A DNA stretch of 64,000 nucleotides from contig SCMY01000003.1 of the NCBI GenBank assembly GCA_005502805.1, positions 1 through 64,000 on the forward strand. The letters run 5' to 3'. Shown here in pieces: positions 28,716 to 36,899 of the stretch. The notes under the pieces were generated by a model that made no database searches, was not told the origin of the DNA, and was given only the letters and a program-made list of their open reading frames with translations. The translations under genes were made by a program, and so were the position numbers. Source of the stretch: Rhizobiales bacterium 2SD. GTDB taxonomy: Bacteria; Pseudomonadota; Alphaproteobacteria; Rhizobiales; Beijerinckiaceae. Each line of letters starts with the position of its first letter. Position 1 is the stretch's first letter.

Positions 28716-28922
28716 ATGCCAAGGCTCTGCAAGTTCACGTCGCCCAACGACGGCAAGCCGGTCTATGTCAATCCCGATCAGGTTTGCGTCATCTATACCT
28801 TCAAAGGCCAGCCGCCTGACACGATCATAGGCTTCCGCAAGGACTTCCAGCTCGGTGTGAAGGAAAGCCTGGAAGAGGCTGTCAGGATTCTTGAAAGCGC
28901 CTCCGGGAAGAGCGAACGCTGA
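28716..28922 (+). CDS. Hypothetical protein
   Basis: 68 aa from ATG 28716 with GGAG at 28703-28706. The sequence (LCKFTSPNDGKPVYVNPDQV, later ESLEEAVRILESA) looks like a small soluble alpha/beta protein. It has no signal peptide and no recognised domain. The frame extends upstream to a GTG at 28677, which lacks a good binding site. Confidence 0.65.
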   Translation: MPRLCKFTSPNDGKPVYVNPDQVCVIYTFKGQPPDTIIGFRKDFQLGVKESLEEAVRILESASGKSER

Positions 28923-28980
28923 GCCGCGGGCGGCAGCGTCTGTCTTCTCATCGCTGCCGGATTACCGCCCCAAAGCGGCC

Positions 28981-29262
28981 ATGTGGCGCTTTCATCCTCA
29001 CCTCATGAGGATCATCGCTGCATCTGCTCTCACCCTGGCGCTCAGTGCCTGCGCGAGCACGCCGGACCCGATCGTCGAGGATCGCTCGCGCTGCGACGCC
29101 TATGGCTTCCAGCGCGGCACTGACGCTTACGCCAACTGCGTCATGACGCAGGATCGCGACCGTGAGCGGCGTTATGAGCGGCAGAGCGGACAGCGGCCTT
29201 ATCGCGCCGAGCGATCTTTCAGCTCCGAACCAGAGCGATCTTATCGATCTGAAGAGGAATAG
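28981..29262 (+). CDS. Putative lipoprotein
   Basis: 93 aa from 28981, or 85 aa from ATG 29005. The hydrophobic segment LMRIIAASALTLALSACAST has a typical lipobox LSAC. The mature part DRSRCDAYGFQRGTDAYANCVMTQDRDRE matches a small-lipoprotein pattern common in alphaproteobacteria (YGF-x-G-T-D-A-x2-C). The tail is Arg/Glu/Ser-rich. Role unknown; outer-membrane anchoring is likely. Confidence 0.72.
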   Translation: MWRFHPHLMRIIAASALTLALSACASTPDPIVEDRSRCDAYGFQRGTDAYANCVMTQDRDRERRYERQSGQRPYRAERSFSSEPERSYRSEEE

Positions 29263-29340
29263 CCGCTCGTCCTGGGCTTCCGGACGGAGATGGACCGCCG
29301 CTGCCAGATTCCGGCCGCATCGGCTGGTTCAGTCGGACGT

Positions 29341-29844
29341 ATGATTCAGGCTTCCCAGCTCGTGACCACGCGGCTCGTTGTGCGTCCCTTCGTGGCCGAC
29401 GATGCTCCGCTACTCGTCGCTCTCTTCGCCGATCCTGAGGTTCACCGCTTCGTCGATGACGGGCAGCCGCTCGCGCCCGATGTCGCGAAACTGTGGGTCG
29501 AACGTTCGGCCGCCAATCTCGAACGCTTCGGTTACGGCACCGGCGCGGTGGTGGAACGCGCCAGCTGTGAGCTGATCGGCTGGGCCGGCTTTGCCCGGCC
29601 GGGCGACGGCACCGAGGAGGTGATCTACGGCCTTCGACGCGCCGACTGGGGCAGGGGGCTCGGCAAGGAGTTGCTGGCCGGCCTCGTCGTCTTTGCCTGG
29701 GAGCGCGGCATCTCGCCGATCAGGGCGACGGTCGATCCGGCCAATAGCGCTTCGGTGCATCTGCTGCGACAGGCGGGATTCGTGCTGGCTGCGCCAAGCT
29801 ATCGCGGCGATGCCAAAGCTGATCTTTATCTGCATGGCGGCTGA
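29341..29844 (+). CDS. GNAT N-acetyltransferase (RimJ/RimL type)
   Basis: 167 aa. The N-terminal TTRLVVRPFVADDAPLLVALF and DPEVHRFVDDG are typical of the Acetyltransf_3 group. The acetyl-CoA loop is WGRGLGKELLAGLVVFA and the later segment is NSASVHLLRQAGF. The substrate may be a protein N-terminus or a small amine. Confidence 0.9.
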   Translation: MIQASQLVTTRLVVRPFVADDAPLLVALFADPEVHRFVDDGQPLAPDVAKLWVERSAANLERFGYGTGAVVERASCELIGWAGFARPGDGTEEVIYGLRRADWGRGLGKELLAGLVVFAWERGISPIRATVDPANSASVHLLRQAGFVLAAPSYRGDAKADLYLHGG

Positions 29845-30086
29845 GCGCCCCCGTCGCCCAAAAAAGCAAGATGCTGCTCCCGCCCGTGCGGATCGCGGAT
29901 CATTCTTCTCCGCGGGGCCGTTCCGGCGCGACTCCCTTCGCCGATGGCTGGCTGCCAGCCGAGAAAGACCGCCACCATCTGCCGATCGCAGGCTTGGCCG
30001 GCGCCGCGCCGGTTGGGCTTTGCCGTGAAGACGGCTACTGATCGCTCGCCGCAACGCGGCTTTGCGGTTTGCCATGAGGGATTGGG

Positions 30087-30401
30087 ATGATCCTCGACGA
30101 GCGCACCTACGCCATCAAGCCCGCGCATGTGCGCGACTATCTCGACCTTTATGTCGCCGAGGGGATGGAACTGCAGATTTCCCATCTCGGCCATCTGATC
30201 GGCTGGTTCACCACCGATAGCGGTGTCGTCAATGAGGTCGTTCATATGTGGCGCTTCGAGGATGCCGGCGATCGCGAGCGCCGGCGCGCCGCGATGGAGG
30301 CCGATCCGCGCTGGCAGGTCTTCCGCGCCAAGGCGGCTCCCTATGTGCTGGAGATGCGCAGCCGGATCCTGCGGCCGACGCATTTCTCGCCGCTGCGCTG
30401 A
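30087..30401 (+). CDS. NIPSNAP family protein
   Basis: 104 aa, with the NIPSNAP dimeric alpha/beta barrel pattern: MILDERTYAIKPAHVRDYLD, GHLIGWFTTDSGVVNEVVHMW, and DPRWQVFRAKAAPYV. The family's biochemical role is unclear. It is 19 bp upstream of the TRAP transporter gene and likely in the same operon. Confidence 0.9.
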   Translation: MILDERTYAIKPAHVRDYLDLYVAEGMELQISHLGHLIGWFTTDSGVVNEVVHMWRFEDAGDRERRRAAMEADPRWQVFRAKAAPYVLEMRSRILRPTHFSPLR

Positions 30402-30420
30402 GCTGGTGCAAGGCGCTGTC

Positions 30421-32283
30421 ATGACTGCTGCGCCGCCCCGACCGTCCGCCCGCCCGCTGGGTGATCGGGGGCTGGCAATGCTCGTGACGGCGCTCGAATG
30501 GCTGGGCGCTGCGGTCCTCGCCGTCCTCTTCCTCGTGGTGATGGCCGCGGTGACGCGCCGCTACCTCTTCGGCGACGGTCTCGTCTGGTCGGACGAGCTC
30601 GCGATCTGGCTCAATGTCGCGCTGGTCGCGGTCGGCGCCCCGCTTGCGGCGACGAGTGCGCTCGCCATGCGGCTCGACGTCGTCGTCAATCTGCTGCCGG
30701 CGCCGGGGCGGCGCCTTGCCGCCGTCCTCGCCGAAGCGGTCGCCGTTCATGGGGCGCTGGTCCTGGCGCTCGGCGGCGCCAGCGTCGCAACGCTGGTCGG
30801 CGGCACCTCGACCGTGCTCGGCCTGCCGGAGAGCCTGCGCTTCGCCGCCTTCGCCATCGGCGGCGGGCTGACTCTCGTGGTTGTGCTCTGGCGCGCGGCC
30901 CTCGCGCAATCCTGGCCGGCGGCGCTCACCGCGCTGCTGCTCGGCGCGGGCCTCTATGTGCTTGCAAACAGTGCGACCGGCTTCTTCGTCGCAACGCCGA
31001 GCCTGGTCGCCGGGCTCGCCGCCGGGACAGGCCTTCTGCTCGGCGCACCGTTGCCCTTCGCATTGCTCGCCGGCGTCTCGCTCTCGGGCGCTTTCGGAGG
31101 CCTCCTGCCGGAGCCGGCCATCGTCCAGAACACGGTGGCGGGCGTCTCGAAATTCCTGCTGCTGGCGATTCCGTTCTTCCTGCTCGCCGGTGAACTCCTG
31201 ACCGCAGGAGGCCTCGCCGAGCGGCTGGTGCGCTTCGCCGCCGCCTTGGTCGGGCATTTCCGGGCCGGGCTGGCGCAGACGGCGCTGGTCGCGAGCGTGC
31301 TGTTCTCCGGCGCCTCTGGCTCCTCGGTCGCCAACGCCGCCTTCGGCGCCAAGGTGATGGCGCCGGCGCTCGTCGCGCGCGGTTATCCTCCGGCGAACGC
31401 TGCGGCGATCGTCGCGGGCGTCTCGATGCTCGACAACATCATCCCGCCCTCGATTGCCTTCCTGATCCTGGCGGCGGCGACCAATCTCTCGGTCGGCTCG
31501 CTGCTCGTCGGCGGTTTCGTCGCGGGGACGGTGCTGACGACGGCGCTCGCCATCGGCATCCATCTCAGCGTACGCGGCGTCGTCGACTCTGCGCCGCGCG
31601 CCAGTAGCGCGGAGCGGGCGCGATCCTTTGTCGGCGCGCTGCCCGCGATCGGGCTCGGCATCGTCGTGGTGGTCGGCATCCGCTTCGGCGTGGTCACGGT
31701 GACCGAGGCCTCGGCACTCGCCGTCGCCTATGCGCTCGTCGCCTGCCTGCTCCTGCGCAGCCTCAATGGTGCGACCGTGCTGGCGTCTCTGCGCAAGGCA
31801 GCGGGGGAGGCGGCGGCGGTCGGGCTGCTGATCGGCGCGTCGGCGCCCTTAGCCTTCCTGCTGGCGGTCGACCGCGTTTCTGAGCAGATGGCCGGGCTGG
31901 TGACCGCGCTGGGCGGCCGCCCGCTCGCGGTGATGCTGCTCTCCAATCTCGTCCTGCTGATCGCCGGCCTCTTCCTCGACATCGGCGCGGCAATTCTCTT
32001 GCTGGCGCCGCTGCTGCTGCCGGCCGCCATCGCCGCCGGGCTCGACCCGATCCAGTTCGGCGTCGTGCTGGTGGTCAACCTGATGATCCATGGGCTGACG
32101 CCACCGCTCGGCATCCTCGTCTATGTCGTGAGCGGCATCATGCGGCTGTCGCCGGCTGCGGTCTTCCGCGCGGTGCTGCCTCTGCTGGCGAGCCTGCTGG
32201 TGGCGCTCTTCATCCTCTGCCTTGCGGTGGCGGCCTGGCCGTCGCTACCTCTGTCATTCAAGGAGTTGTTCCGATGGCTTTGA
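30421..32283 (+). CDS. TRAP transporter fused small and large membrane subunits (DctQM)
   Basis: 620 aa from ATG 30421. Residues ~20-170 form the four-helix DctQ part (RRYLFGDGLVWSDELAIWLN). The rest is the multi-helix DctM part with FFLLAGELLTAGGLAERLVRFA, SGSSVANAAFGAKVMAPAL and LDNIIPPSIAFLI. TRAP transporters import carboxylates and related acids using the Na+ gradient with a periplasmic binding protein. The stop overlaps the DctP gene by 10 bp. The frame extends to 30223, but that would run through the NIPSNAP gene. Confidence 0.94.
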   Translation: MTAAPPRPSARPLGDRGLAMLVTALEWLGAAVLAVLFLVVMAAVTRRYLFGDGLVWSDELAIWLNVALVAVGAPLAATSALAMRLDVVVNLLPAPGRRLAAVLAEAVAVHGALVLALGGASVATLVGGTSTVLGLPESLRFAAFAIGGGLTLVVVLWRAALAQSWPAALTALLLGAGLYVLANSATGFFVATPSLVAGLAAGTGLLLGAPLPFALLAGVSLSGAFGGLLPEPAIVQNTVAGVSKFLLLAIPFFLLAGELLTAGGLAERLVRFAAALVGHFRAGLAQTALVASVLFSGASGSSVANAAFGAKVMAPALVARGYPPANAAAIVAGVSMLDNIIPPSIAFLILAAATNLSVGSLLVGGFVAGTVLTTALAIGIHLSVRGVVDSAPRASSAERARSFVGALPAIGLGIVVVVGIRFGVVTVTEASALAVAYALVACLLLRSLNGATVLASLRKAAGEAAAVGLLIGASAPLAFLLAVDRVSEQMAGLVTALGGRPLAVMLLSNLVLLIAGLFLDIGAAILLLAPLLLPAAIAAGLDPIQFGVVLVVNLMIHGLTPPLGILVYVVSGIMRLSPAAVFRAVLPLLASLLVALFILCLAVAAWPSLPLSFKELFRWL

Positions 32284-33257
32284 CCCGCCGCGCCTTCGCT
32301 GCCGCCACGCTCGCCACCCCCGCCATTCTGTCGGGCCGCGCTTTCGCCGCCGGCCGGCCGGTCACGGTCGCCTCCCTGCTCGGCGAGGACAAGCCGGAAA
32401 CGAAGATCTGGCGCCGCGTCACCGAGAAGCTCAGCATCAGCGCGCCTGGCCGCTTCGACCTGCGCGTCGTGCCCAATGCCGCGCTCGGCGGCGAGAAAGA
32501 GGTCGCCGAGGGCCTGCGTCTCGGCTCGGTCCAGGCCTCGCTGTTCACGATCTCGGCGCTGTCGTCCTGGGTGCCGGATGGGCAGCTGCTCGATCTGCCC
32601 TTCCTCTTCCGCGACCGCGCCCATCTCAAGCGCGTGCTCGCCGGGCCGCTCGGTGAGGAGTTCAAGCGCAAATACGAGGCGCAAGGCTTCGTCGTGCTCG
32701 GCTTCATCAATTACGGCGCCCGCCATCTCCTCGCCAAGGAGCCGCTGACCACGCCGGCCAGCATCAAGGGCAAGCGCATCCGCGTCATCCAGAGCCCGCT
32801 GCACACCGAGCTCTGGTCCGGTTTTGGCGCCCATCCGACGCCGATCCCGATCCCCGAGACCTACAACGCGCTGAAGACCGGCGTGGTCGACTGCATGGAC
32901 CTGACCAAATCGGCCTATGTCGGCTTCAAGCTGCACGAGGTCGTGCCCTATCTGATCGAGACCGGCCATATCTGGGCCACCGGCGTCGTCGCCGTCTCGA
33001 CGTCCTTCTGGAAGAGCCTCTCGGCCGAGGACAAGACGGCCTTCGCTGCGGCGGCTGGTGAAGCGGCGGGCTATTTCGACGAGCTGATCATCGCCGACGA
33101 GGACGCCTCGATGGCCAAGGCGAAGGCGGAGGGCGGCAAGGTCGTGCAGCCGGAGGACCGCCCCGGCTGGGAGGCCGGCGCGCGCAAGGTCTGGGCCTCC
33201 TTCGCGCCCAAGCTCGGCGGGGTCGAGAAGATCGAGGCGATTGCCCGCAGCGCCTGA
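32274..33257 (+). CDS. TRAP transporter substrate-binding protein DctP
   Basis: 327 aa with an export signal (TRRAFAAATLATPAILSG, ending AFA). Family-typical parts are PNAALGGEKEVAEGLRLGS, LPFLFRDRAHLKRVLAGPLG, and the ligand-binding stretch KRIRVIQSPLHTELWSGFGA, whose arginine usually clamps the substrate carboxylate. It is translationally coupled with the DctQM gene. Confidence 0.94.
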   Translation: MALTRRAFAAATLATPAILSGRAFAAGRPVTVASLLGEDKPETKIWRRVTEKLSISAPGRFDLRVVPNAALGGEKEVAEGLRLGSVQASLFTISALSSWVPDGQLLDLPFLFRDRAHLKRVLAGPLGEEFKRKYEAQGFVVLGFINYGARHLLAKEPLTTPASIKGKRIRVIQSPLHTELWSGFGAHPTPIPIPETYNALKTGVVDCMDLTKSAYVGFKLHEVVPYLIETGHIWATGVVAVSTSFWKSLSAEDKTAFAAAAGEAAGYFDELIIADEDASMAKAKAEGGKVVQPEDRPGWEAGARKVWASFAPKLGGVEKIEAIARSA

Positions 33258-33307
33258 GACATGACTTCCATTCAACTCCGAATTGATCTCACAGGAGTTT
33301 CGTCCGC

Positions 33308-34063
33308 ATGTCAGACCGTCCCGTCCTTCTCGTCACCGGCGGCAGCCGTGGCATCGGTGCCGCGATCTGCCGCTTCGCCGCCGAGCGTGGCTATGACGTC
33401 GCCGTGAACTACCAGGGCAATGCGCAGGCGGCGGCCGATGTCGTCGCGGCTTGCGGGCGGGCTGGGGCCAAGGCGGTCGCGATCCAGGGCGACATGGCGA
33501 ACCTCGCCGACATCACCCGGGTCTTCGCCGAGGCCAAGGCAGCGCTCGGGCCGCTGACGGCGGTCGTCAACAACGCCGCCATCACCGGCAAGAGCAGCCC
33601 GCTCGCCAAATCCGACCCGCAGGTGATCCGCGCCTGCATCGACCTCAACGTCACCGGCGCCATCCTGGTGGCGCGCGAGGCGGCGCAGGCCCTGCTCGCC
33701 AACGACGGCGCGAAGAACCGCGCCATCGTCAATATCTCCTCGATCGCGGCTGGGCTTGGCTCGCCCAACGAGTATGTCTGGTATGCGGCCTCGAAGGCAG
33801 CGGTCGATTCCATGACGGTGGGCCTCGCGATCGAGCTCGCCCCGGCCGGCATCCGCGTCAACGCGGTCGCGCCGGGCATGACGCAGACCGATATCCACGC
33901 GCTCTCGACTGGCGATGCCGGCCGCGTCGACCGCATCGCGCCGACGATCCCGCTGAAGCGCGTCGCCGAGCCGGAGGAGATCGCCGAAGCGGTGCTGTTC
34001 GCGCTCTCCGAGGCGGCGTCCTACATGGTCGGCTCGATCATCCGGGTAGGTGGCGGCCGGTAG
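33308..34063 (+). CDS. SDR-family oxidoreductase
   Basis: 251 aa. The NAD(P) motif TGGSRGIGAAI is at residues 10-20. NNAAITGKSS, the catalytic Ser in NISSIAAGLGS, and YAASK follow, then the C-terminal VAPGMTQTDIHA. It resembles 3-oxoacyl-ACP reductase or sugar dehydrogenase homologues. It is 50 bp downstream of the TRAP genes and probably oxidises or reduces the imported substrate. Confidence 0.92.
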   Translation: MSDRPVLLVTGGSRGIGAAICRFAAERGYDVAVNYQGNAQAAADVVAACGRAGAKAVAIQGDMANLADITRVFAEAKAALGPLTAVVNNAAITGKSSPLAKSDPQVIRACIDLNVTGAILVAREAAQALLANDGAKNRAIVNISSIAAGLGSPNEYVWYAASKAAVDSMTVGLAIELAPAGIRVNAVAPGMTQTDIHALSTGDAGRVDRIAPTIPLKRVAEPEEIAEAVLFALSEAASYMVGSIIRVGGGR

Positions 34064-34167
34064 GTCCCTGCAAACGACAGAATCGGCTGCGGGAACAGCC
34101 ACAGACGGCTGGAGCCGCACGCCGTCCGTGCTAAATCGGCTGCCGCCCTGTTCAACCGGAAGCCGCC

Positions 34168-34446
34168 ATGCGCGTCCTGCTCGTCCTGATCGCCTTTGGC
34201 ATGGTCGCGGTGCCGGCGCTGCTTGCGCTGGCACGCAGCGACCTGCCGCGCGGTCGGCGGATCATCAACGCGCTGATCGTTTTCCTCGCTCCGGCCTTCG
34301 CGCTCGGCCTGATCCATGGCGTGCCGGAGCTCGACGGCAGGGCGCTGCAATACCCGACCGCCTGGACGACGCTGCGGCTGGTCCTGACCGGCCTCGCCCT
34401 GATCCTGCCCTGGTGCCTCTATGTCTGGCTCAACGGCCGGCGCTGA
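34168..34446 (+). CDS. Small integral membrane protein
   Basis: 92 aa with three hydrophobic helices (LLVLIAFGMVAVPALLALA, IINALIVFLAPAFALGLI, LRLVLTGLALILPWCLYVW). No family is recognised. It precedes the ureohydrolase gene by 19 bp, so co-transcription is likely. Confidence 0.75.
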   Translation: MRVLLVLIAFGMVAVPALLALARSDLPRGRRIINALIVFLAPAFALGLIHGVPELDGRALQYPTAWTTLRLVLTGLALILPWCLYVWLNGRR

Positions 34447-34465
34447 TTTGTTACGGATTTTCGAG

Positions 34466-35425
34466 ATGACCGAACCTGCCGAAACCCCGACGATCGACCA
34501 CGCCTTCACCGGAGACCGCAAGGGCCCGGCCCATGATCCGACCTATGCCGGCGCGCTCTCCTTCATGCGCCGCCGCTACAGCAAGGACGTCGCCGGCTGC
34601 GACGCCGTGGTCTGGGGCGTGCCCTTTGACCTCGCGGTCTCGAACCGGCCCGGTACCCGCTTCGGACCGCAGGCGATGCGCCGCGTTAGCGCGATCTTCG
34701 ACGGTGACGCACAATATCCCTCGCGCATCGACCCGTTCGAGACCCTCGCCGTGGTCGACTATGGCGATTGCCTGCTACCGCGCAGCGACCTGCAGGGCTG
34801 CGCCCGCGCGATCGAGCGCGAGGCGGCGGCGATCATCGCCAGCGGAGCCCAACTCGTCACCCTCGGCGGCGACCATTTCATCACCCTGCCGTTGCTGCGC
34901 GCCCATGTCGCCCGCCATGGCAAGCTCGCCATCGTCCAGTTCGACGCGCATCAGGACACCTGGGACGACGGCGTCGGCGCGATCAGCCACGGCACCTTCG
35001 TGCTCGAGGCGGTGCGCGAGGGCCTGATCGATACCGAGCGTTCGATCCAGGTCGGCATCCGCACGGTCGCGCCACGCGATTGCGGAATCCAGGTGCTCGA
35101 CGCCTACGAGGCGCATCGCCTTGGCGTAGACGGCGTCGCGGCGCGGATCAGGGAACGTGTGGGGCAGGGGCCAGCTTATCTCACCTTCGACATCGACGCG
35201 CTCGATCCGGCCTTTGCGCCGGGTACCGGCACGCCGGTCGCCGGCGGCTTCTCCTCGGCGCAGGCGCTGCAGCTGGTCTGGGCGATCCGCGACCTCGACT
35301 TCCGCGGCATGGACATCGTCGAGGTCTCGCCGCCCTACGACCATGCCGACGCGACCGCGATTGCCGGGGCAGCGGTGGCGCAGCACTATCTGCAGGCGCT
35401 GGCGCTGAAGAAGGCCGGAGCCTGA
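34466..35425 (+). CDS. speB: Agmatinase-type ureohydrolase
   Basis: 319 aa from ATG 34466. It carries the binuclear Mn2+ motifs of the arginase/agmatinase family: LGGDH (LVTLGGDHFITLPLL), FDAHQDTW, and FDIDALDPAFAPGTGTP. The family hydrolyses guanidino groups to urea. Agmatinase is the closest pattern, but other guanidino acids are possible given the TRAP transporter upstream. The start is chosen at MTEPAETP because the earlier frame overlaps the small membrane-protein gene. Confidence 0.9.
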   Translation: MTEPAETPTIDHAFTGDRKGPAHDPTYAGALSFMRRRYSKDVAGCDAVVWGVPFDLAVSNRPGTRFGPQAMRRVSAIFDGDAQYPSRIDPFETLAVVDYGDCLLPRSDLQGCARAIEREAAAIIASGAQLVTLGGDHFITLPLLRAHVARHGKLAIVQFDAHQDTWDDGVGAISHGTFVLEAVREGLIDTERSIQVGIRTVAPRDCGIQVLDAYEAHRLGVDGVAARIRERVGQGPAYLTFDIDALDPAFAPGTGTPVAGGFSSAQALQLVWAIRDLDFRGMDIVEVSPPYDHADATAIAGAAVAQHYLQALALKKAGA

Positions 35426-35548
35426 ATCGCGATCTGAAGCGCTGGAATCGAGCTGCGAAGCGGAGCGGCCAATGGCTTCTGAACATCGGCGGATTGGAGT
35501 TGCGGCGCCCCACCTTGTCACCGCGGCGATTGCTGGCGGGAGCGGTCG

Positions 35549-35998
35549 GTGACTACGCTGTCGCCGCGCCTGCTGGCTCTGCTCGACTGCCTGCCACTGC
35601 ACGACGGTATGCGGGTTCTGGAGATCGGCTGCGGGCCTGGAGCCGCGGCGCGCGAAATCGTGCGCCGGATCGGCAACGGCCATGTCCTGGCGGTCGATCG
35701 GTCCGAGAAGGCGATTGCGCTGGCTCGCAAGGCTTCCGCGGTGGAAATCGCCTCCGGACGGCTCGAACTGCGGCAGGTCGCGGCCGAGGAGCTTGAGCTT
35801 GCTCCGGGGGAAACTCGCTATGACCTGGCGTTCGCGATCCGCGTCGGTGCGCTGGATGGGCGCTATCCCGAGGCGGGAGTGCTCGCCCGTCGCCGGATCG
35901 CCGCGGCGCTCGTTCCGGGCGGACTGCTCTATGTCGATAGAGGCACGGAATTGCGAGCGGCGACGCCGGGGGAGGGCTTGCCCGAACGAATGCAGTGA
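35549..35998 (+). CDS. Class I SAM-dependent methyltransferase
   Basis: 149 aa from GTG 35549 with GGGAG upstream. Motif I is MRVLEIGCGPGAAAREI and the motif II region is HVLAVDRSEKAIALARKAS. The C-terminal half is short, ending after ALVPGGLLYVDRG, so it is a minimal Rossmann methyltransferase or a shortened one. The substrate is unknown. Confidence 0.85.
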   Translation: MTTLSPRLLALLDCLPLHDGMRVLEIGCGPGAAAREIVRRIGNGHVLAVDRSEKAIALARKASAVEIASGRLELRQVAAEELELAPGETRYDLAFAIRVGALDGRYPEAGVLARRRIAAALVPGGLLYVDRGTELRAATPGEGLPERMQ

Positions 35999-36079
35999 CC
36001 GCGCTCCCGCGGGGCCTTGCCGGTTCCTGTCGGGTCGATTGTCCGGACCTGTTTCGATTTCCGGCCTGATCGCGTCAAG

Positions 36080-36655
36080 ATGCCGGCGATGCGAAGTCTC
36101 ATGCGGATGCGCCTGTCGGAAGCCCTCAGTCGCCGGCTGTTCGTTGGGGAATTGATGCTGCTCGCGCTGCCGAGCGCTGCAGTCCTCTTCGCCTACGGCA
36201 TCTTCTTCGCAGCCGGCATGCCGGTGGTCGCTGTCATGGCGATCGCCATCTCGGCGGGACGTGGTCTTCCCGGCAGCTGGTCCGAGGTCCTCAATGGACT
36301 GCAATTGGCTGGGCTGTTCGCAGGCTTTGGTGCTGTCGCCGGTCTCGGCGTCTTCGCCCTGTGGCGGTTCGTGAGGATTGCGCACAGCTTCGTCCGAAAC
36401 GGCCGGGCGAGCTTGCTGAAACTGCGCGGCATGTTCCTCTCCGGGGCGCTTTGCGCGATTTTGCCCGGGGTCGCCTGGGGATATTATGTCTTTCTCGGCG
36501 CCAGCGCCAGACGAGACCCTTTGCTCCTACCGATCGTGATGAGCGGCTTGCCGCTGCTCATCCCGGTCCTGCACCTGGCGCTGGAGCTGTGGTCCGTTCC
36601 CGAGCAGGCCAGGGCTGTCCATGGTGACGCGCCGGATTGCGCGCCGGGCAATTGA
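36080..36655 (+). CDS. Hypothetical membrane protein
   Basis: 191 aa if started at ATG 36080 (MPAMRSLMRMRL); ATGs at 36089 and later are possible. About four to five hydrophobic segments include ELMLLALPSAAVLFAYGIFF, LAGLFAGFGAVAGLGVFALW and LPIVMSGLPLLIPVLHLALE. No family is recognised. The preceding methyltransferase gene is 81 bp away. Confidence 0.65.
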   Translation: MPAMRSLMRMRLSEALSRRLFVGELMLLALPSAAVLFAYGIFFAAGMPVVAVMAIAISAGRGLPGSWSEVLNGLQLAGLFAGFGAVAGLGVFALWRFVRIAHSFVRNGRASLLKLRGMFLSGALCAILPGVAWGYYVFLGASARRDPLLLPIVMSGLPLLIPVLHLALELWSVPEQARAVHGDAPDCAPGN

Positions 36656-36687
36656 CAGGGCCGGCCGCCTCCATCATATCCGCTGGC

Positions 36688-36747
36688 ATGACCATGAACC
36701 CGACCCGACGTCGCACCGAACAGGCCGCCCCGGCGCGCCCGCGATGA
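36688..36747 (+). CDS. Candidate Arg-rich leader peptide of argC (19 aa)
   Basis: ATG 36688 opens MTMNPTRRRTEQAAPARPR and stops with TGA at 36745-36747. Five of 19 residues are arginine, including three in a row (CGA CGT CGC). A terminator hairpin with T7 follows 30 nt later and argC is the next gene. No strong Shine-Dalgarno precedes the ATG. The arrangement is that of a ribosome-mediated attenuator; this function is inferred. Confidence 0.45.
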   Translation: MTMNPTRRRTEQAAPARPR

Positions 36748-36800
36748 CGCTCGGCTTCTAGCCCGAACGCCCGCGACCGCGCCCCGAGCGCGGTTTTTTT
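36748..36800 (+). terminator. Candidate attenuator: terminator with competing antiterminator before argC
   Basis: Terminator: CCGCGC (36777-36782) pairs with GCGCGG (36788-36793), followed by T7 (36794-36800). Competing pair: CGCTCGG (36748-36754), directly after the leader-peptide stop, is complementary to CCGAGCG (36784-36790), which overlaps the terminator loop and 3' arm. A third hairpin (36751-36756 with 36760-36766) also uses the first strand. A ribosome at the leader stop would cover 36748-36754 and favour termination. Confidence 0.6.
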
Positions 36801-36899
36801 ATGCCCGTCGCAAAAATGATGTCCGGTTTTGCGAAGGTCATAGTCAGAAGCCAGCCAACGAATTTCGTCCGCTTCCACCAGACGCCTTGCGAGGGTCCG

